Below the pieces are notes generated by a model that saw only the letters and a program-made list of their open reading frames with translations, did no database searches and had not been told where the DNA came from. This document shows positions 18,037 to 26,643 of a DNA stretch of 64,000 bases, in pieces. The stretch spans positions 1,295,501 through 1,359,500 of the forward strand of contig NZ_CP013949.1 of the NCBI RefSeq assembly GCF_000296215.2, read 5' to 3'. The position numbers were made by a program, and so were the translations under genes. This stretch comes from Bradyrhizobium sp. CCGE-LA001. GTDB taxonomy: Bacteria; Pseudomonadota; Alphaproteobacteria; Rhizobiales; Xanthobacteraceae. Numbering within the stretch: the stretch's first letter is position 1; each line of letters opens with the position of its first letter.

Positions 18037-19045
18037 GCCGGCCTTTTGGTACCGGCCACGTTCTCTCCCGTCCTACGCGCTATGGCCGCTCGGAGCGCTC
18101 TACGGCGCCATCGCCGAACGGCGCATGCTGCGCAAGGGCGTCGATGCCGGCATCCCCGTGTTCTGCGTCGGCAACTATCACGTCGGCGGTGCCGGCAAGA
18201 CGCCGACCGTGCTGGCGCTGACCAGGCTCTTGCGCGAGCTCGGCGAGACCCCGGTGGTGCTCAGCCGCGGCTATGGCGGGCGCCTGAAAGGTCCGCTGAT
18301 GGTCGATCGGACGCGTCACGACGCGGCCGACGTCGGCGATGAGCCCCTGATGATGGCGCGCGATGTCCCCGTTGCGGTCGCACGCGATCGTCTCGACGGA
18401 GTCGCGCTGGCGAAGTCGCAGGGCGCGACCGTGATCCTGATGGACGATGGCTTCCAGAACCCGCGCCTCCTCAAGGACGCCTCGCTGATCGTGATCGACA
18501 GCGAGCGCGGTCTCGGCAACGGCCATGTGTTTCCCGCCGGGCCCTTGCGCGCACCGCTCAGCGCACAGCTCGCGCGCACCGACGCGCTGGTGCTGATCGG
18601 TGACGGACGTGCCGCCAACGAGGTCGCCGCGGAGCTCGCCAAGCGCGACAAGCCGGAGCTGCGGGCGCGATTGAAGCCCGATGCGGACTCGGTCTCGCAG
18701 CTGCTCGGCAAGCGGGTCTTTGCCTTCGCCGGCATCGGCGATCCCGAACGCTTCTTCCGCGCGTTGCGCGCCAGCGGCATCGACGTCGCGCACACGCGTG
18801 CCTTCGCCGATCACCACATGTTCTCGAACGAGGAGATCGCAGCGCTCGCGACGGACGCGCAGCGCGCGCAGCTCACGCTGGTGACCACGGAAAAGGATCT
18901 TGCACGCCTGCGCGGCAGAGCGGGCGTGCCTGACGGCATCGTGCCGTTCGCCGTCCGGCTCGAGTTCGACGATCCTGCAAGGCTGAGGCAGCTGATCAGT
19001 GATCATCTCTACGCGGCGCGTGAGCGAAGGTTTGGCAAGCGCTGA
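18029..19045 (+). CDS. lpxK: Tetraacyldisaccharide 4'-kinase
   Basis: LpxK phosphorylates the 4' position of the lipid A disaccharide to give lipid IVA, the acceptor for WaaA. The 338-residue product has an N-terminal membrane segment, the P-loop VGNYHVGGAGKTPT (about 47-60), LSRGYGGRLKG, and LMDDGFQNPRL with the catalytic Asp pair. It starts inside the end of waaA. This is the last gene of the cluster. Confidence 0.97.
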   Translation: MREPAFWYRPRSLPSYALWPLGALYGAIAERRMLRKGVDAGIPVFCVGNYHVGGAGKTPTVLALTRLLRELGETPVVLSRGYGGRLKGPLMVDRTRHDAADVGDEPLMMARDVPVAVARDRLDGVALAKSQGATVILMDDGFQNPRLLKDASLIVIDSERGLGNGHVFPAGPLRAPLSAQLARTDALVLIGDGRAANEVAAELAKRDKPELRARLKPDADSVSQLLGKRVFAFAGIGDPERFFRALRASGIDVAHTRAFADHHMFSNEEIAALATDAQRAQLTLVTTEKDLARLRGRAGVPDGIVPFAVRLEFDDPARLRQLISDHLYAARERRFGKR

Positions 19046-19380
19046 TCTCCTTGCGAGCAAAGCGACTGCGCAATGGGTCGGATTGCCTATCGCTCTCTCG
19101 CCGTGGAATCCATGGTGATGGAAAGATCGTTCATGCAACGCGATGCATCGTGTGAACCGAGGTCACATACCGCGGCTGACGAAATATCTTCCGCACCTTC
19201 GCAAGTTGATGTAGCCTTGCAGCAGAGCCGTCACCGGGACGTGCCGAACTCCCGGCAATCATTGGCGGCGTTTATGCCCACGGCGGGCAACGTATCTTTA
19301 CCATTTTAGATCCAGCGGCCGTAACGACCCGTTCGCAACGGCAGGGAGAATTATCGTCAAAGCGCAGAGGAGAACATGCC
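19046..19380. other. Intergenic region, no gene seen
   Basis: The 335 bases between lpxK and the GYD gene hold no supported gene. A 78-codon frame at 19073-19309 has no ribosome site and unlikely composition. The GYD promoter should be here, but no clear -35/-10 pair was found. Confidence 0.6.
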
Positions 19381-19716
19381 ATGCATTTTTGCCTCACCGG
19401 ACAATACACACCACGCGCTCTCAACGCCATTTTGGAAAACCCCACGACCAATCGCCAGGAGGCGGCTCGAAAACTCATCGAGGCAGCCGGAGGAAAGCTG
19501 ATCTCGATGTACAGCGTTGCGGCCGATGGCCCTGGCGTGTTGGTGATTTTCGATGTGCCTGATCCCGCTGCGGCTCCGGCCATTTCCGGCCTGACCGTCA
19601 CGGCGGGCACGCTTCAGAACGTGAAGCTGACGAGGTTGTTCACGCAGGACGAGATCAAGCAGGTGCGCCAGAACGCGGCGAAGCTGCGTTCTTCGTATAG
19701 CCCGCCTGGAAGCTGA
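19381..19716 (+). CDS. GYD domain-containing protein
   Basis: The 111-residue product fits the small GYD family of unknown function (ferredoxin-like fold expected). It starts MHFCLTGQYTPRALNAIL and contains RQEAARKLIEAAGGKLISMY and GPGVLVIFDVPDPAAAPAI. GAGGAG precedes the ATG at 19381. A second ATG five bases upstream is out of frame. The gene stands alone. Confidence 0.9.
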   Translation: MHFCLTGQYTPRALNAILENPTTNRQEAARKLIEAAGGKLISMYSVAADGPGVLVIFDVPDPAAAPAISGLTVTAGTLQNVKLTRLFTQDEIKQVRQNAAKLRSSYSPPGS

Positions 19717-19934
19717 CGATCTGATCGAAGCGAAGCCGCCGCAGTCGGACGACGCGGCGGCGACGCTCACGCCAACAGAATCACCGTCGCCAGGCGACGC
19801 GAGGCGGAGGCCTTCGGCGTGCTTTGACGCGCCATGCGGTGGAGGGCGTGCCGCGCGGGCGCCATGGCCAGGCTGAACGTGTCGCCGGCCGACTCGGTGA
19901 TGGCCTTCGATCGCGGTTCAGCGATGGGTTGCGT

Positions 19935-20021
19935 TCACCACGCCCCAACGGCGATCAATCCGACAATGGTCAGGCACGAGACGCAGGCCACCATCACAGT
20001 ATAACATTCGGGTGTATTCAT
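19935..20021 (-). CDS. 28-residue single-span membrane peptide
   Basis: A very short ORF, 28 codons plus stop. It reads MNTPECYTVM, then a hydrophobic stretch VACVSCLTIVGLIAVGAW that is long enough for one transmembrane helix, with three Cys in total. GGGAGG sits 5 bases before the ATG. Its ATG overlaps the stop of the upstream ORF as ATGA, so the pair is probably translated together. I do not recognise it. The strong ribosome site, coupling and clean hydrophobic profile support a real gene. Confidence 0.6.
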   Translation of the reverse strand: MNTPECYTVMVACVSCLTIVGLIAVGAW

Positions 20022-20266
20022 CGTTGCCTCCCAAACCGTTGCCAGTTTGGCGCGCGGGAGTTGCCGGTCCTCGCCCCCGCTTCGTTCGTTGTGCCGTCAT
20101 TGGCATTGCGATGCGCGTCCGCCCTCTCATCATCATCCAGATGCGCGAGATGATCATGCGCTTCGAGAGCTTCAGAGCGTCGGGCCGAGATCAGAAGCTG
20201 CTTCCGCATTTCGGCGAGGCGGGCGCGGCAATATTCACGATAGAGCATGTCTAGTATGGTGGGCAT
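20018..20266 (-). CDS. Hypothetical 82-aa charged helical protein
   Basis: I do not recognise this product. It starts MPTILDMLYREYCRARLAEM, predicted to be an amphipathic helix with many Arg/Lys/Glu. A His/Asp-rich stretch (EALEAHDHLAHLDDDERAD) follows, then a polar tail. GGGGGTG precedes the ATG at 20266; an ATG four codons earlier is also possible. Its stop overlaps the start of the membrane peptide gene. The tail contains the downstream ribosome site and is therefore constrained. Confidence 0.55.
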   Translation of the reverse strand: MPTILDMLYREYCRARLAEMRKQLLISARRSEALEAHDHLAHLDDDERADAHRNANDGTTNEAGARTGNSRAPNWQRFGRQR

Positions 20267-20894
20267 GAGCACCCCCATCGTTGACTTTCGATTTACCGAT
20301 GTGCCGCCGTGCATTTTCCGGGGTGATCGTAGTCCGCCAGATGGCCCTTCGATGTGAGCCCGTTCACAGATCGCGCCGATTCCGAATTGCCCGCGACTTG
20401 ATTGTCTGTGCGGTGAAAAGAGCAGGACCGATTACCTAACACGCAGCCTAGCAGCCTTCTGTTTCACCAAGACTTCGTCAAACAACTTGAGGGCGCCGAT
20501 TCGTAATGAAGAATCCAACCTCAACGCGAAGAGACTAACCACAGAGTGCATGTACGGCGCGATGCAATGCGGATCGTCGCGAAGGAAGTCACGGGAGTTT
20601 GAGAGCACCAGCCAGGTCGATCGCGATAACTCGACGCCGCTCAGCCTCTCCGTCAGTGGCCCGCTATTCAGGCCACATTCATCGCAAAACGCCTATCGCT
20701 TACGGACGATCGGGAGAGTTCGATGAAACTGACTTGCGTGGGCACCGATGGTCCCGAGCAATAGCCGAACGGTGCCACGAACGCGGTCTCGTAGGGTGGG
20801 CAGGGGTGCAACGCGCCGTGCCCACCGTCTGTTCGCAACTGAGACGGCGAAGGTGGGCACGCTTCGCTTTGCCCACCCTACGCGAGCCGAAGGA
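20267..20894. other. Intergenic region with a REP-like element, no gene seen
   Basis: About 630 bases with lower GC than its surroundings in its first half. Plus-strand frames at 20487-20726, 20599-20955 and 20748-21236 lack ribosome sites and run through the repeat at 20790-20882. I take it as non-coding. Confidence 0.6.
20790..20882. repeat. REP-like palindromic element, CGTAGGGTGGGCA family
   Basis: The outer arms CGTAGGGTGGGCA and TGCCCACCCTACG are exact complements (13 bp). The middle holds a second complementary GTGCCCACC/GGTGGGCAC pair. A shorter relative is at 12677. Confidence 0.88.
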
Positions 20895-21119
20895 TCACGC
20901 CTGCTTCAGCGCGCCTGGAAAATGCCGCTGCAGCACGGCAGTCGGCGTGGCGTAGGCCTCCTGCAGGTCGACGCTCCAATACTTCAGCTCGTCGAGCGGA
21001 ATGCGCGTGTCGGTGATCGCGCAGCGCACATAGGTCCCCGGCGAGATCACGCGGAAATCGCCGTCGAGATACTGCACCTGCGCTTCGCCATGGCCCGAGG
21101 GGCCGAACTTGTTCAGCAC
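20895..21119 (-). CDS. DUF2093 family small protein
   Basis: This 74-residue protein of unknown function has the DUF2093 pattern NKFGPSGHGEAQVQYLDGDF, then GTYVRCAITDTRIPLDELKY and a Tyr/Trp pair. The start is GTG at 21119, with GGAGA about eight bases upstream. A longer open frame upstream has no family similarity. A REP-like element lies just past its stop and may form the transcript end. Confidence 0.88.
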   Translation of the reverse strand: MLNKFGPSGHGEAQVQYLDGDFRVISPGTYVRCAITDTRIPLDELKYWSVDLQEAYATPTAVLQRHFPGALKQA

Positions 21120-21291
21120 GGTCGAAAGTCTCCGTGGAAGGCCGCTCCCTGGAAAAACCCGGAGGGCACGATGTGTCGGGCTGGATGTAGCATAAATAGG
21201 GTGGCTTGTCCGCCCGGTAAACCCACCGGTTTGTGATGATTTGGCGCCGTTTCGCGTGATAGAGCTTGGACGAAGGATCTGGACGCAACCG

Positions 21292-22080
21292 ATGCGCCTT
21301 CGGCTGACCGCTCTGTTCCTGATGCTGCTGATGTCGGCCGCGCACGCCGCGCCCGTGCCGCAGCAGGTCGACATTCCGCTGTCGTCGGGCATCCTGCATG
21401 CACAGCTTTACAAGCCCGAGGGTGAGGGGCCGTTTCCGGCCGTGATCGCGCTGCATGGTTGCGGCGGGCTCAGCGGCCGTTCGGATAGCATCCTGCCGCG
21501 CTATCGCGACTGGGCCGAGCGCCTGCTCAAGGCCGGCAATGCGGTGCTGCTGCCCGACAGTTACGGCTCGCGCGAGCTCGGACCGCAATGCCGCGTCAAG
21601 GAGATGCACGTCAAGGCGCGGCGCGAACGCGTCACCGACATTGCGGCCTCACGCGCCTGGCTGATGAAGCAGAGCTGGGTGGCGCGCGACCGCATCAGCC
21701 TGATCGGCTGGGCCAACGGTGCCAGCGCGCTGCTCTGGGCCGTGCGTCCGCAGAGTGCCGCGCGGGACCTCGGCCCGGACTTCCGCGCGGCGGTCGCTTT
21801 CTATCCCGATTGCCGCATCTCCGCCGGCCTCGGCTGGAGCACGCGGGTGCCGACGCTGGTGCTGATCGGCGGCGATGACGACGTATCGTCGCCGCCGGCC
21901 TGCCGCCAGATGGTGGACGGCGCACGCGGCCGCAGCGCGCTCGCGCGCATCGTGGTCTATCCCGGCGCCGATCACGATTTCGACCGCGCCAACACGCCGC
22001 TGCACGCCGCGGCCGGCGGCACCGATGCCGAGGCGCGCGCGGAGTCGCAGAAGGATGTCGCGGAGTGGCTGGCGCGGTAA
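21292..22080 (+). CDS. Exported dienelactone-hydrolase-like protein, nucleophile replaced
   Basis: This 262-residue alpha/beta-hydrolase has a signal peptide (MRLRLTALFLMLLMSAAHA, cleavage before APVP). The fold signatures IALHGCGGLSG (oxyanion region) and LIGGDDDVSSPP (acid Asp) are present, as is PGADHDFDRA (catalytic His). At the nucleophile elbow, where the family has G-x-[C/S]-x-G, the sequence is GWANG, encoded GGC TGG GCC AAC GGT. The nucleophile position is therefore Ala. Either catalysis is lost or the protein has another role. The ATG at 21292 starts the signal peptide. Confidence 0.85.
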   Translation: MRLRLTALFLMLLMSAAHAAPVPQQVDIPLSSGILHAQLYKPEGEGPFPAVIALHGCGGLSGRSDSILPRYRDWAERLLKAGNAVLLPDSYGSRELGPQCRVKEMHVKARRERVTDIAASRAWLMKQSWVARDRISLIGWANGASALLWAVRPQSAARDLGPDFRAAVAFYPDCRISAGLGWSTRVPTLVLIGGDDDVSSPPACRQMVDGARGRSALARIVVYPGADHDFDRANTPLHAAAGGTDAEARAESQKDVAEWLAR

Positions 22081-22083
22081 TCT

Positions 22084-22152
22084 CGTAGCCCGGATGAGCG
22101 CAGCGACATCCGGGAAGAAAGACCCCGCATATCGCTGCGCTCATGCGGGCTT
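22084..22152. repeat. REP-like element, GTAGCCCGGATGAGCGCAGCG family
   Basis: GTAGCCCGGATGAGCGCAGCG followed by ACATCCGGG and, further on, CGCTGCGCTCATGCGGGCTT, which complements the start imperfectly. It is related to the fuller copy at 40652. It begins four bases past the hydrolase stop. Confidence 0.75.
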
Positions 22153-22323
22153 CAAATGCGCGAGCGGGGCGGCCCGAGGAACAAATTGAGGCGGACAGCC
22201 CCGCATCGACCACCGCCCTGCACGGAGTATGGCCGACCGGGAATCTACGAACCGCGCGCGGCTCAGGTTTCAACCCGCGGTGACGCCATCATTCGACCAC
22301 GATGTCGATTAAACGCATGTCAC

Positions 22324-22473
22324 ATGCGCAGCCGTATCGTTCTTTTCGCCTCCGCCCTGGTCGTCTTCACCGCCGCGATCTTCCTGTTCGAAGCCCACGC
22401 CGGCGCTCCCCAGCGCGCGGTCGAACATTGCGGCTTCTGGACCACGATCGACGCGGGATTGTCGTGTAGGTAA
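22324..22473 (+). CDS. Possible 49-aa exported or membrane-anchored peptide
   Basis: A short frame starting MRSRIVLFASALVVFTAAIF with a hydrophobic segment of about 19 residues, an Ala-x-Ala site (EAHAGAP), and a short mature part with two Cys (EHCGFWTTIDAGLSCR). The signal-like start is convincing, but there is no clear ribosome site, so the gene is tentative. Confidence 0.4.
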   Translation: MRSRIVLFASALVVFTAAIFLFEAHAGAPQRAVEHCGFWTTIDAGLSCR

Positions 22474-22487
22474 GGCCGCTGTCCACA

Positions 22488-22560
22488 CGTCATTGCGAGG
22501 AGCCCTTGCGACGAAGCAATCCAGAGTCCTTCCGCGGAAAGATTTCGCTCGCAATGACGA
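22488..22560. repeat. REP-like palindromic element, CGTCATTGCGAG family
   Basis: The arms CGTCATTGCGAG and CTCGCAATGACG are exact complements, with AAGCAATCCAGAGTC inside. It is the same family as 2252 and 40753. Confidence 0.88.
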
Positions 22561-22592
22561 GGTTGTGGTTAGACTCGCCTCCACGCACTCGC

Positions 22593-22692
22593 TGTCATCG
22601 CTCGGCTTGATCGGCGTCCAGTACGCCGAGACGCCTGTCGGTCGCCGAGAAGCCGCGGCGTACTGGATTCCCCGCTTTCGCGGGGAATGACA
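22593..22692. repeat. REP-like palindromic element, TGTCATCGC/ATGACA family
   Basis: It begins TGTCATCGCTCGGCTTGATC, contains CCAGTACGCCG and its complement CGGCGTACTGG, and ends GGGGAATGACA. It shares its layout with the copy at 34718. It lies between the repeat at 22488 and the end of xseA. Confidence 0.82.
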
Positions 22693-22720
22693 CCTTCGCC
22701 GCAGCGTCAATCTCGGCGCC

Positions 22721-24361
22721 TCAGAACAAGCTGCCCTGATCCACTGGCTTCGCCACGCGCTTCGGCGCGGGCTTCGTGTCCGCCGCAGCCGGCTTCGGTT
22801 GCGCCGGTGCGCGCTTTGCCGCCGGCGCTGGGCGATCGGCATCTGCAGTCGCGCCGACACGTCCATCGCCGAATTCGATCTCGACACGCGCGGCAGGACC
22901 AATCGCGTCGGCCGAATGCACGGGATGGCCGGCCTCGTCGCGCACCAGCGCGAAGCCGCGCGCGAGCACGCTGCGATACGACAAGGCGGACAGCAGCTTG
23001 CCGCTGTTCTCGACGCGCGCATCGAGCCGCTGCAGCAGCGTGACCAGCGCGCGGCCGGCGCGCTCGGCCAGGCGATGCGTGCGCTCGCGCTGGCGCGCGA
23101 TCGCGTTGCGCTGCGCCTGCGCATTCGAAAGCTTCGAGGCGCGCAGGCGGACCTCGAGCCCGGCAAAGCGGTCGCGCCGCCGCCGCAGCAGCGAGCGCGC
23201 GGAAAGACCGAGCCGCTCGCCGCATACGGTGAGGCGGTGATCGGCCTGCGAAATCTGGCCGTGCAGCACGCGTAGCGTCAGCTTGGCGCCGGCGGCGGTG
23301 AACCTGCGGAAATGCGCATGCGTGTTGGCCTTGAGGCAGCGGGGCAGGGACGCTCCCGCCGAATCCAGCCGCTGCCGCGGGATCGCCAGCAGGTCACCCG
23401 CCGCCGGCAGTGCGCGCGCGGCGGCGCGCAGCTCGCTGCGGCGGCTCTCCTGCGCGCGTTGCCAATAGGCGCGGGTGCGGCGTCCGAGATCGGCGACCTC
23501 GACGAACAATTCGCTGCGCACCGGCACCGCCATCTCCGCCGCCGCAGTCGGCGTCGGCGCGCGCTTGTCGGCGACGAAATCGATCAGCGTGATGTCGGTC
23601 TCGTGCCCCACCGCGGAGATCAGCGGGATCATGCTCTCGCTTGCGGCGCGCACCACGATCTCCTCGTTGAACGACCAGAGATCCTCCAGCGAGCCACCGC
23701 CCCGCGCGACGATGAGAACGTCGGGCCGCGGAATCCTGCCGCCCTCGGGCAGCGCGTTGAAGCCGCGGATCGCGGCCGCGACCTGCTCGGCCGAGCCTTC
23801 GCCCTGCACCTTGACCGGCCACACCAGCACGCGGCGGGGAAAGCGGTCCTCCAGCCGATGCAGGATGTCGCGGATCACCGCGCCGGTCGGCGAGGTCACG
23901 ACGCCGATCACCTCCGGCAGCCAGGGCAGCAGCTGCTTGCGCGCCTCGTCGAACAGGCCTTCGGCGGCGAGCTTCTTCTTGCGCTCCTCCATCAGCGCCA
24001 TCAGCGCGCCGATGCCGGCCGGCTCCAGCGCCTCGATCACGATCTGGTATTTCGAGGAGCCCGGATAGGTCGTCAGCTTGCCGGTGGCGATGACCTCGAG
24101 CCCCTCCTGGGGCTTGAAGCGCATGCGGGTGTGCACGCCCTTCCAGATCACCGCCTCGATCTTGGCGCTCTCGTCCTTGAGCGCGAAATAGCAATGGCCG
24201 GAGGAATGGGCCCCCCGAAAGCCGGAAATCTCGCCGCGGACGCGGACATGGCCGAAGGCGTCCTCGACGGTCCGTTTCAGGGACAGCGAGAGCTCGGAAA
24301 CGGTGAATTCGGGCGCGTTGAGCAGTTGTTCCGCAGGCGGCATCGGCAAACGATTCGGCAT
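22721..24361 (-). CDS. xseA: Exodeoxyribonuclease VII large subunit
   Basis: XseA with XseB degrades single-stranded DNA in the cytoplasm. The 546-residue product has an N-terminal OB fold (TVSELSLSLKRTVEDAFGHV, RGEISGFRGAHSSGHCYF). The catalytic domain has GVVTSPTGAVIRDILHRL, IVARGGGSLEDLWSFNEE and SAVGHETDITLIDFVAD. A long coiled-coil C-terminal half follows, with an Ala/Pro/Lys-rich tail ending DQGSLF. The tail is longer than in enteric XseA. xseB is not adjacent. Confidence 0.96.
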   Translation of the reverse strand: MPNRLPMPPAEQLLNAPEFTVSELSLSLKRTVEDAFGHVRVRGEISGFRGAHSSGHCYFALKDESAKIEAVIWKGVHTRMRFKPQEGLEVIATGKLTTYPGSSKYQIVIEALEPAGIGALMALMEERKKKLAAEGLFDEARKQLLPWLPEVIGVVTSPTGAVIRDILHRLEDRFPRRVLVWPVKVQGEGSAEQVAAAIRGFNALPEGGRIPRPDVLIVARGGGSLEDLWSFNEEIVVRAASESMIPLISAVGHETDITLIDFVADKRAPTPTAAAEMAVPVRSELFVEVADLGRRTRAYWQRAQESRRSELRAAARALPAAGDLLAIPRQRLDSAGASLPRCLKANTHAHFRRFTAAGAKLTLRVLHGQISQADHRLTVCGERLGLSARSLLRRRRDRFAGLEVRLRASKLSNAQAQRNAIARQRERTHRLAERAGRALVTLLQRLDARVENSGKLLSALSYRSVLARGFALVRDEAGHPVHSADAIGPAARVEIEFGDGRVGATADADRPAPAAKRAPAQPKPAAADTKPAPKRVAKPVDQGSLF

Positions 24362-24462
24362 TTTGGGGTCGAGGGCGACGTTAGGGATTTTCGCGCCGCA
24401 GCGCCAATCGATTCCGTTGGCCTTGGAACTGTCCGACGGGCCGTCCCTTGACTCGTGCGTGC

Positions 24463-24476
24463 TTTCATATATGAAA
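24463..24476. promoter_or_regulatory. 14-bp perfect palindrome, candidate operator of the ADC operon
   Basis: TTTCATATATGAAA, an exact palindrome in a locally AT-rich stretch, 38 bases before the start of the decarboxylase gene. An IclR-family regulator gene lies 4 kb downstream beyond the operon, making it the obvious candidate to bind here (inference). Confidence 0.6.
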
Positions 24477-24514
24477 TTTAAAAATCATAAATAAAAACGA
24501 GGAAGCGGCTCCTG

Positions 24515-25318
24515 ATGACTGTGGTCACCGATCCCGACGACCCACGCGGACGCATGTTCGGGCCGTACCGGCTCAAGCCGAACAGCGGGGTCAACCCGCC
24601 CTATTCGCCGGCCTATCCAGTCGAGTGGGGCTGCACCTTGCGGACCGTCGAGATCATGACGCGCGTCGCGCCGGGCAAGGTCGCGAGCCTCCTCGCCGAC
24701 ACGCCGTTCGAGATCGCGAGCGACCGCGTCGCCTTCCGCTTCATGCGGTCGCCGGGCCATTCCCTTGCCGTGCACGCGGGCGAGATGTTCGATCTGATGA
24801 TCTCGGTGCCGGTGCGCTACAAGGGGCTGTTCACCGAGACGCATATCTTCATGTATTGCAGCGATCCCATGGGGATCTGTGCCGGACGCGAGGTCTTCGG
24901 CTACACCAAGAAGGACGCGCATTACGCCTTCGACGAGCATCCGGACGGATCGATCACCGGCTGGGTCCGGCGCCGCGGAATTCCGCTGGCCGATTTCTCC
25001 TTCACGCCGGATGCGTCCGCACCCGTTGTCCGCATCGTCGACGGCGACGAGCTGCCGGCCGGCGAGATCCATGTGCGCCGTCTGCCGCATCCCGAACGGC
25101 TCGGCGTGGCCTATGCGGACATCGCCTATCGCCGCACGCCGTTGAAATACTCCAAGCCCATGCCGGGCCGTGCGGCGATGACGCTGCACGCCAGCGAATA
25201 CGATCCGATCGCCGAGCTCGAGCCCGAAATTCTCGGCGCGCATTTCATGGTGTCGGAGGTCTATGGCGGCGGATTCGAGGTCGAGGACCGCAGGCTCATC
25301 GAACGACTGACGCCCTGA
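24515..25318 (+). CDS. Acetoacetate decarboxylase family protein
   Basis: This 267-residue cytoplasmic enzyme resembles acetoacetate decarboxylase, which uses a Schiff-base Lys next to a second Lys. The segment AGREVFGYTKKDAHY (about 123-137) contains the adjacent Lys132-Lys133 and the Arg-Glu pair of that active site. The residues agree with the family, but many relatives act as dehydratases or aldolases, so the substrate is open. It opens a three-gene operon with a solute-binding protein and an SDR dehydrogenase. GAGGAAG lies 13-19 bases upstream of the ATG. Confidence 0.9.
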   Translation: MTVVTDPDDPRGRMFGPYRLKPNSGVNPPYSPAYPVEWGCTLRTVEIMTRVAPGKVASLLADTPFEIASDRVAFRFMRSPGHSLAVHAGEMFDLMISVPVRYKGLFTETHIFMYCSDPMGICAGREVFGYTKKDAHYAFDEHPDGSITGWVRRRGIPLADFSFTPDASAPVVRIVDGDELPAGEIHVRRLPHPERLGVAYADIAYRRTPLKYSKPMPGRAAMTLHASEYDPIAELEPEILGAHFMVSEVYGGGFEVEDRRLIERLTP

Positions 25319-25401
25319 ACGACAAGATCAGCCCGCAGGCGATGTACCTGCGGGCGGCAAATACCGGGACGAAACACGCACAAGGCAAGGGAGGGTTGAG
25401 C

Positions 25402-26643
25402 ATGGCTGGACGATATCGGGTGAGCCGCCGCGGGCTGCTGGCCGGCGCCGGCGGATTGGCGCTGGGCATGACGGGGCTCGGCGCACGGGCGCAGGAGACA
25501 AAGCCGCTCCGCATCGGCGTGCTGACGGACATGTCCAGCCTCTATGCCGATGTCACCGGTCCAGGCTCGGTGCTGGGGGCCAAAATGGCGGTGGAGGATT
25601 TCCAGGCGTCAGGGCCCAAGATGACCCGGCCGATCGAGATCATCAGCGGCGACCACATGAACAAGGCCGATGTGGGCGCCAACATCGCGCGCGAATGGAT
25701 CGACCGCCAGGGCGTCGACGTGATCGTCGACGCGCCAAATTCAGCCGTCGCGCTCGCGGTCCGCAACATCGTGCAGCAGAACAACAAGACGCTGCTGGTC
25801 TCGGGCGCATCCTCGTCCGACCTCACCGGCAAGTCCTGCTCGCCGAACCTCGTGCACTGGACCTACGACACCTACGCGCTCTCCTCGGGTGTCGCGCGCG
25901 CCGTGGTCGAGAGCGGCGGCAAGAGCTGGTTCCTGCTCACCGCCGACTACGCCTTCGGCCATGCCATGGAAGGCGACATCAAGACTGTCGTGCAAAGAGC
26001 CGGCGGCAAGGTTCTCGGCGGCGTGCGCACGCCGATCAACACGCAGGACTTCTCCTCATTCCTGCTGCAGGCCCAGTCGTCGAAGGCGGAGATCATCGCC
26101 TTGATCAATGCCGGCGGCGACACCATCAATTCCATCAAGCAGGCGGTCGAGTTCGGCATCCCGCAAGGCGGACAGCGCGTGGTTGCGACGGTGCTGTATC
26201 TCAGCGACGTGCATTCGCTCGGCCTGAAGATCGCGCAGGGGCTGCAGTTCACCGAATCCTTCTACTGGGATCTGAATGAGGACACGCGCGCCTGGACCAA
26301 GCGCTTCGCGCCGCGCAACAACGGCCGCTATCCGACCGCGCTGCATGCCGGCGCCTACGCCACGACGCTGCACTATCTCAAGGCCGTCGATGCGCTCGGC
26401 GCCTCCAGCGACGGCAAGGCCGTGGTCGAGCAGATGAAGAAGCTGCCGACCGACGATCCCCTGTTCGGCAAGGGCAGCGTGCGCGCCGACGGTCGCAAGC
26501 TGCACAACATGTATCTGTTCGAGGTGAAAAAGCCCGAGGAATCGAAGCAGCCCTGGGACTATTACAAGCTGGTCAAGACCATCGCGCCGGCCGAAGCCTG
26601 GCGGCCCCTGGCGGATGGCGGCTGCGAATTCCTGAAGTCGTGA
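25402..26643 (+). CDS. ABC transporter substrate-binding protein, branched-chain amino acid (LivJ) type
   Basis: This 413-residue periplasmic binding protein has a twin-arginine-like signal (SRRGLLAGAGGLALGMTGLG, cleavage after ARAQ). The ligand-binding fold starts KPLRIGVLTDMSSLYADVTG and includes SAVALAVRNIVQQNNKTLLV. Members of this family bind amino acids, aromatic acids and other small carboxylates. No permease or ATPase gene accompanies it, so it must share a transporter encoded elsewhere. The ATG at 25402 lies 83 bases after the decarboxylase. Confidence 0.93.
   Translation: MAGRYRVSRRGLLAGAGGLALGMTGLGARAQETKPLRIGVLTDMSSLYADVTGPGSVLGAKMAVEDFQASGPKMTRPIEIISGDHMNKADVGANIAREWIDRQGVDVIVDAPNSAVALAVRNIVQQNNKTLLVSGASSSDLTGKSCSPNLVHWTYDTYALSSGVARAVVESGGKSWFLLTADYAFGHAMEGDIKTVVQRAGGKVLGGVRTPINTQDFSSFLLQAQSSKAEIIALINAGGDTINSIKQAVEFGIPQGGQRVVATVLYLSDVHSLGLKIAQGLQFTESFYWDLNEDTRAWTKRFAPRNNGRYPTALHAGAYATTLHYLKAVDALGASSDGKAVVEQMKKLPTDDPLFGKGSVRADGRKLHNMYLFEVKKPEESKQPWDYYKLVKTIAPAEAWRPLADGGCEFLKS

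Noticed and set aside
19824..20153. 109-codon plus-strand frame
   Set aside because: It overlaps the ATGA-coupled minus-strand pair and has no ribosome site or recognisable product.
20487..21236. Three overlapping plus-strand frames of 79-162 codons
   Set aside because: They lack ribosome sites, run through the palindromic repeat at 20790-20882, and oppose the better-supported DUF2093 gene.
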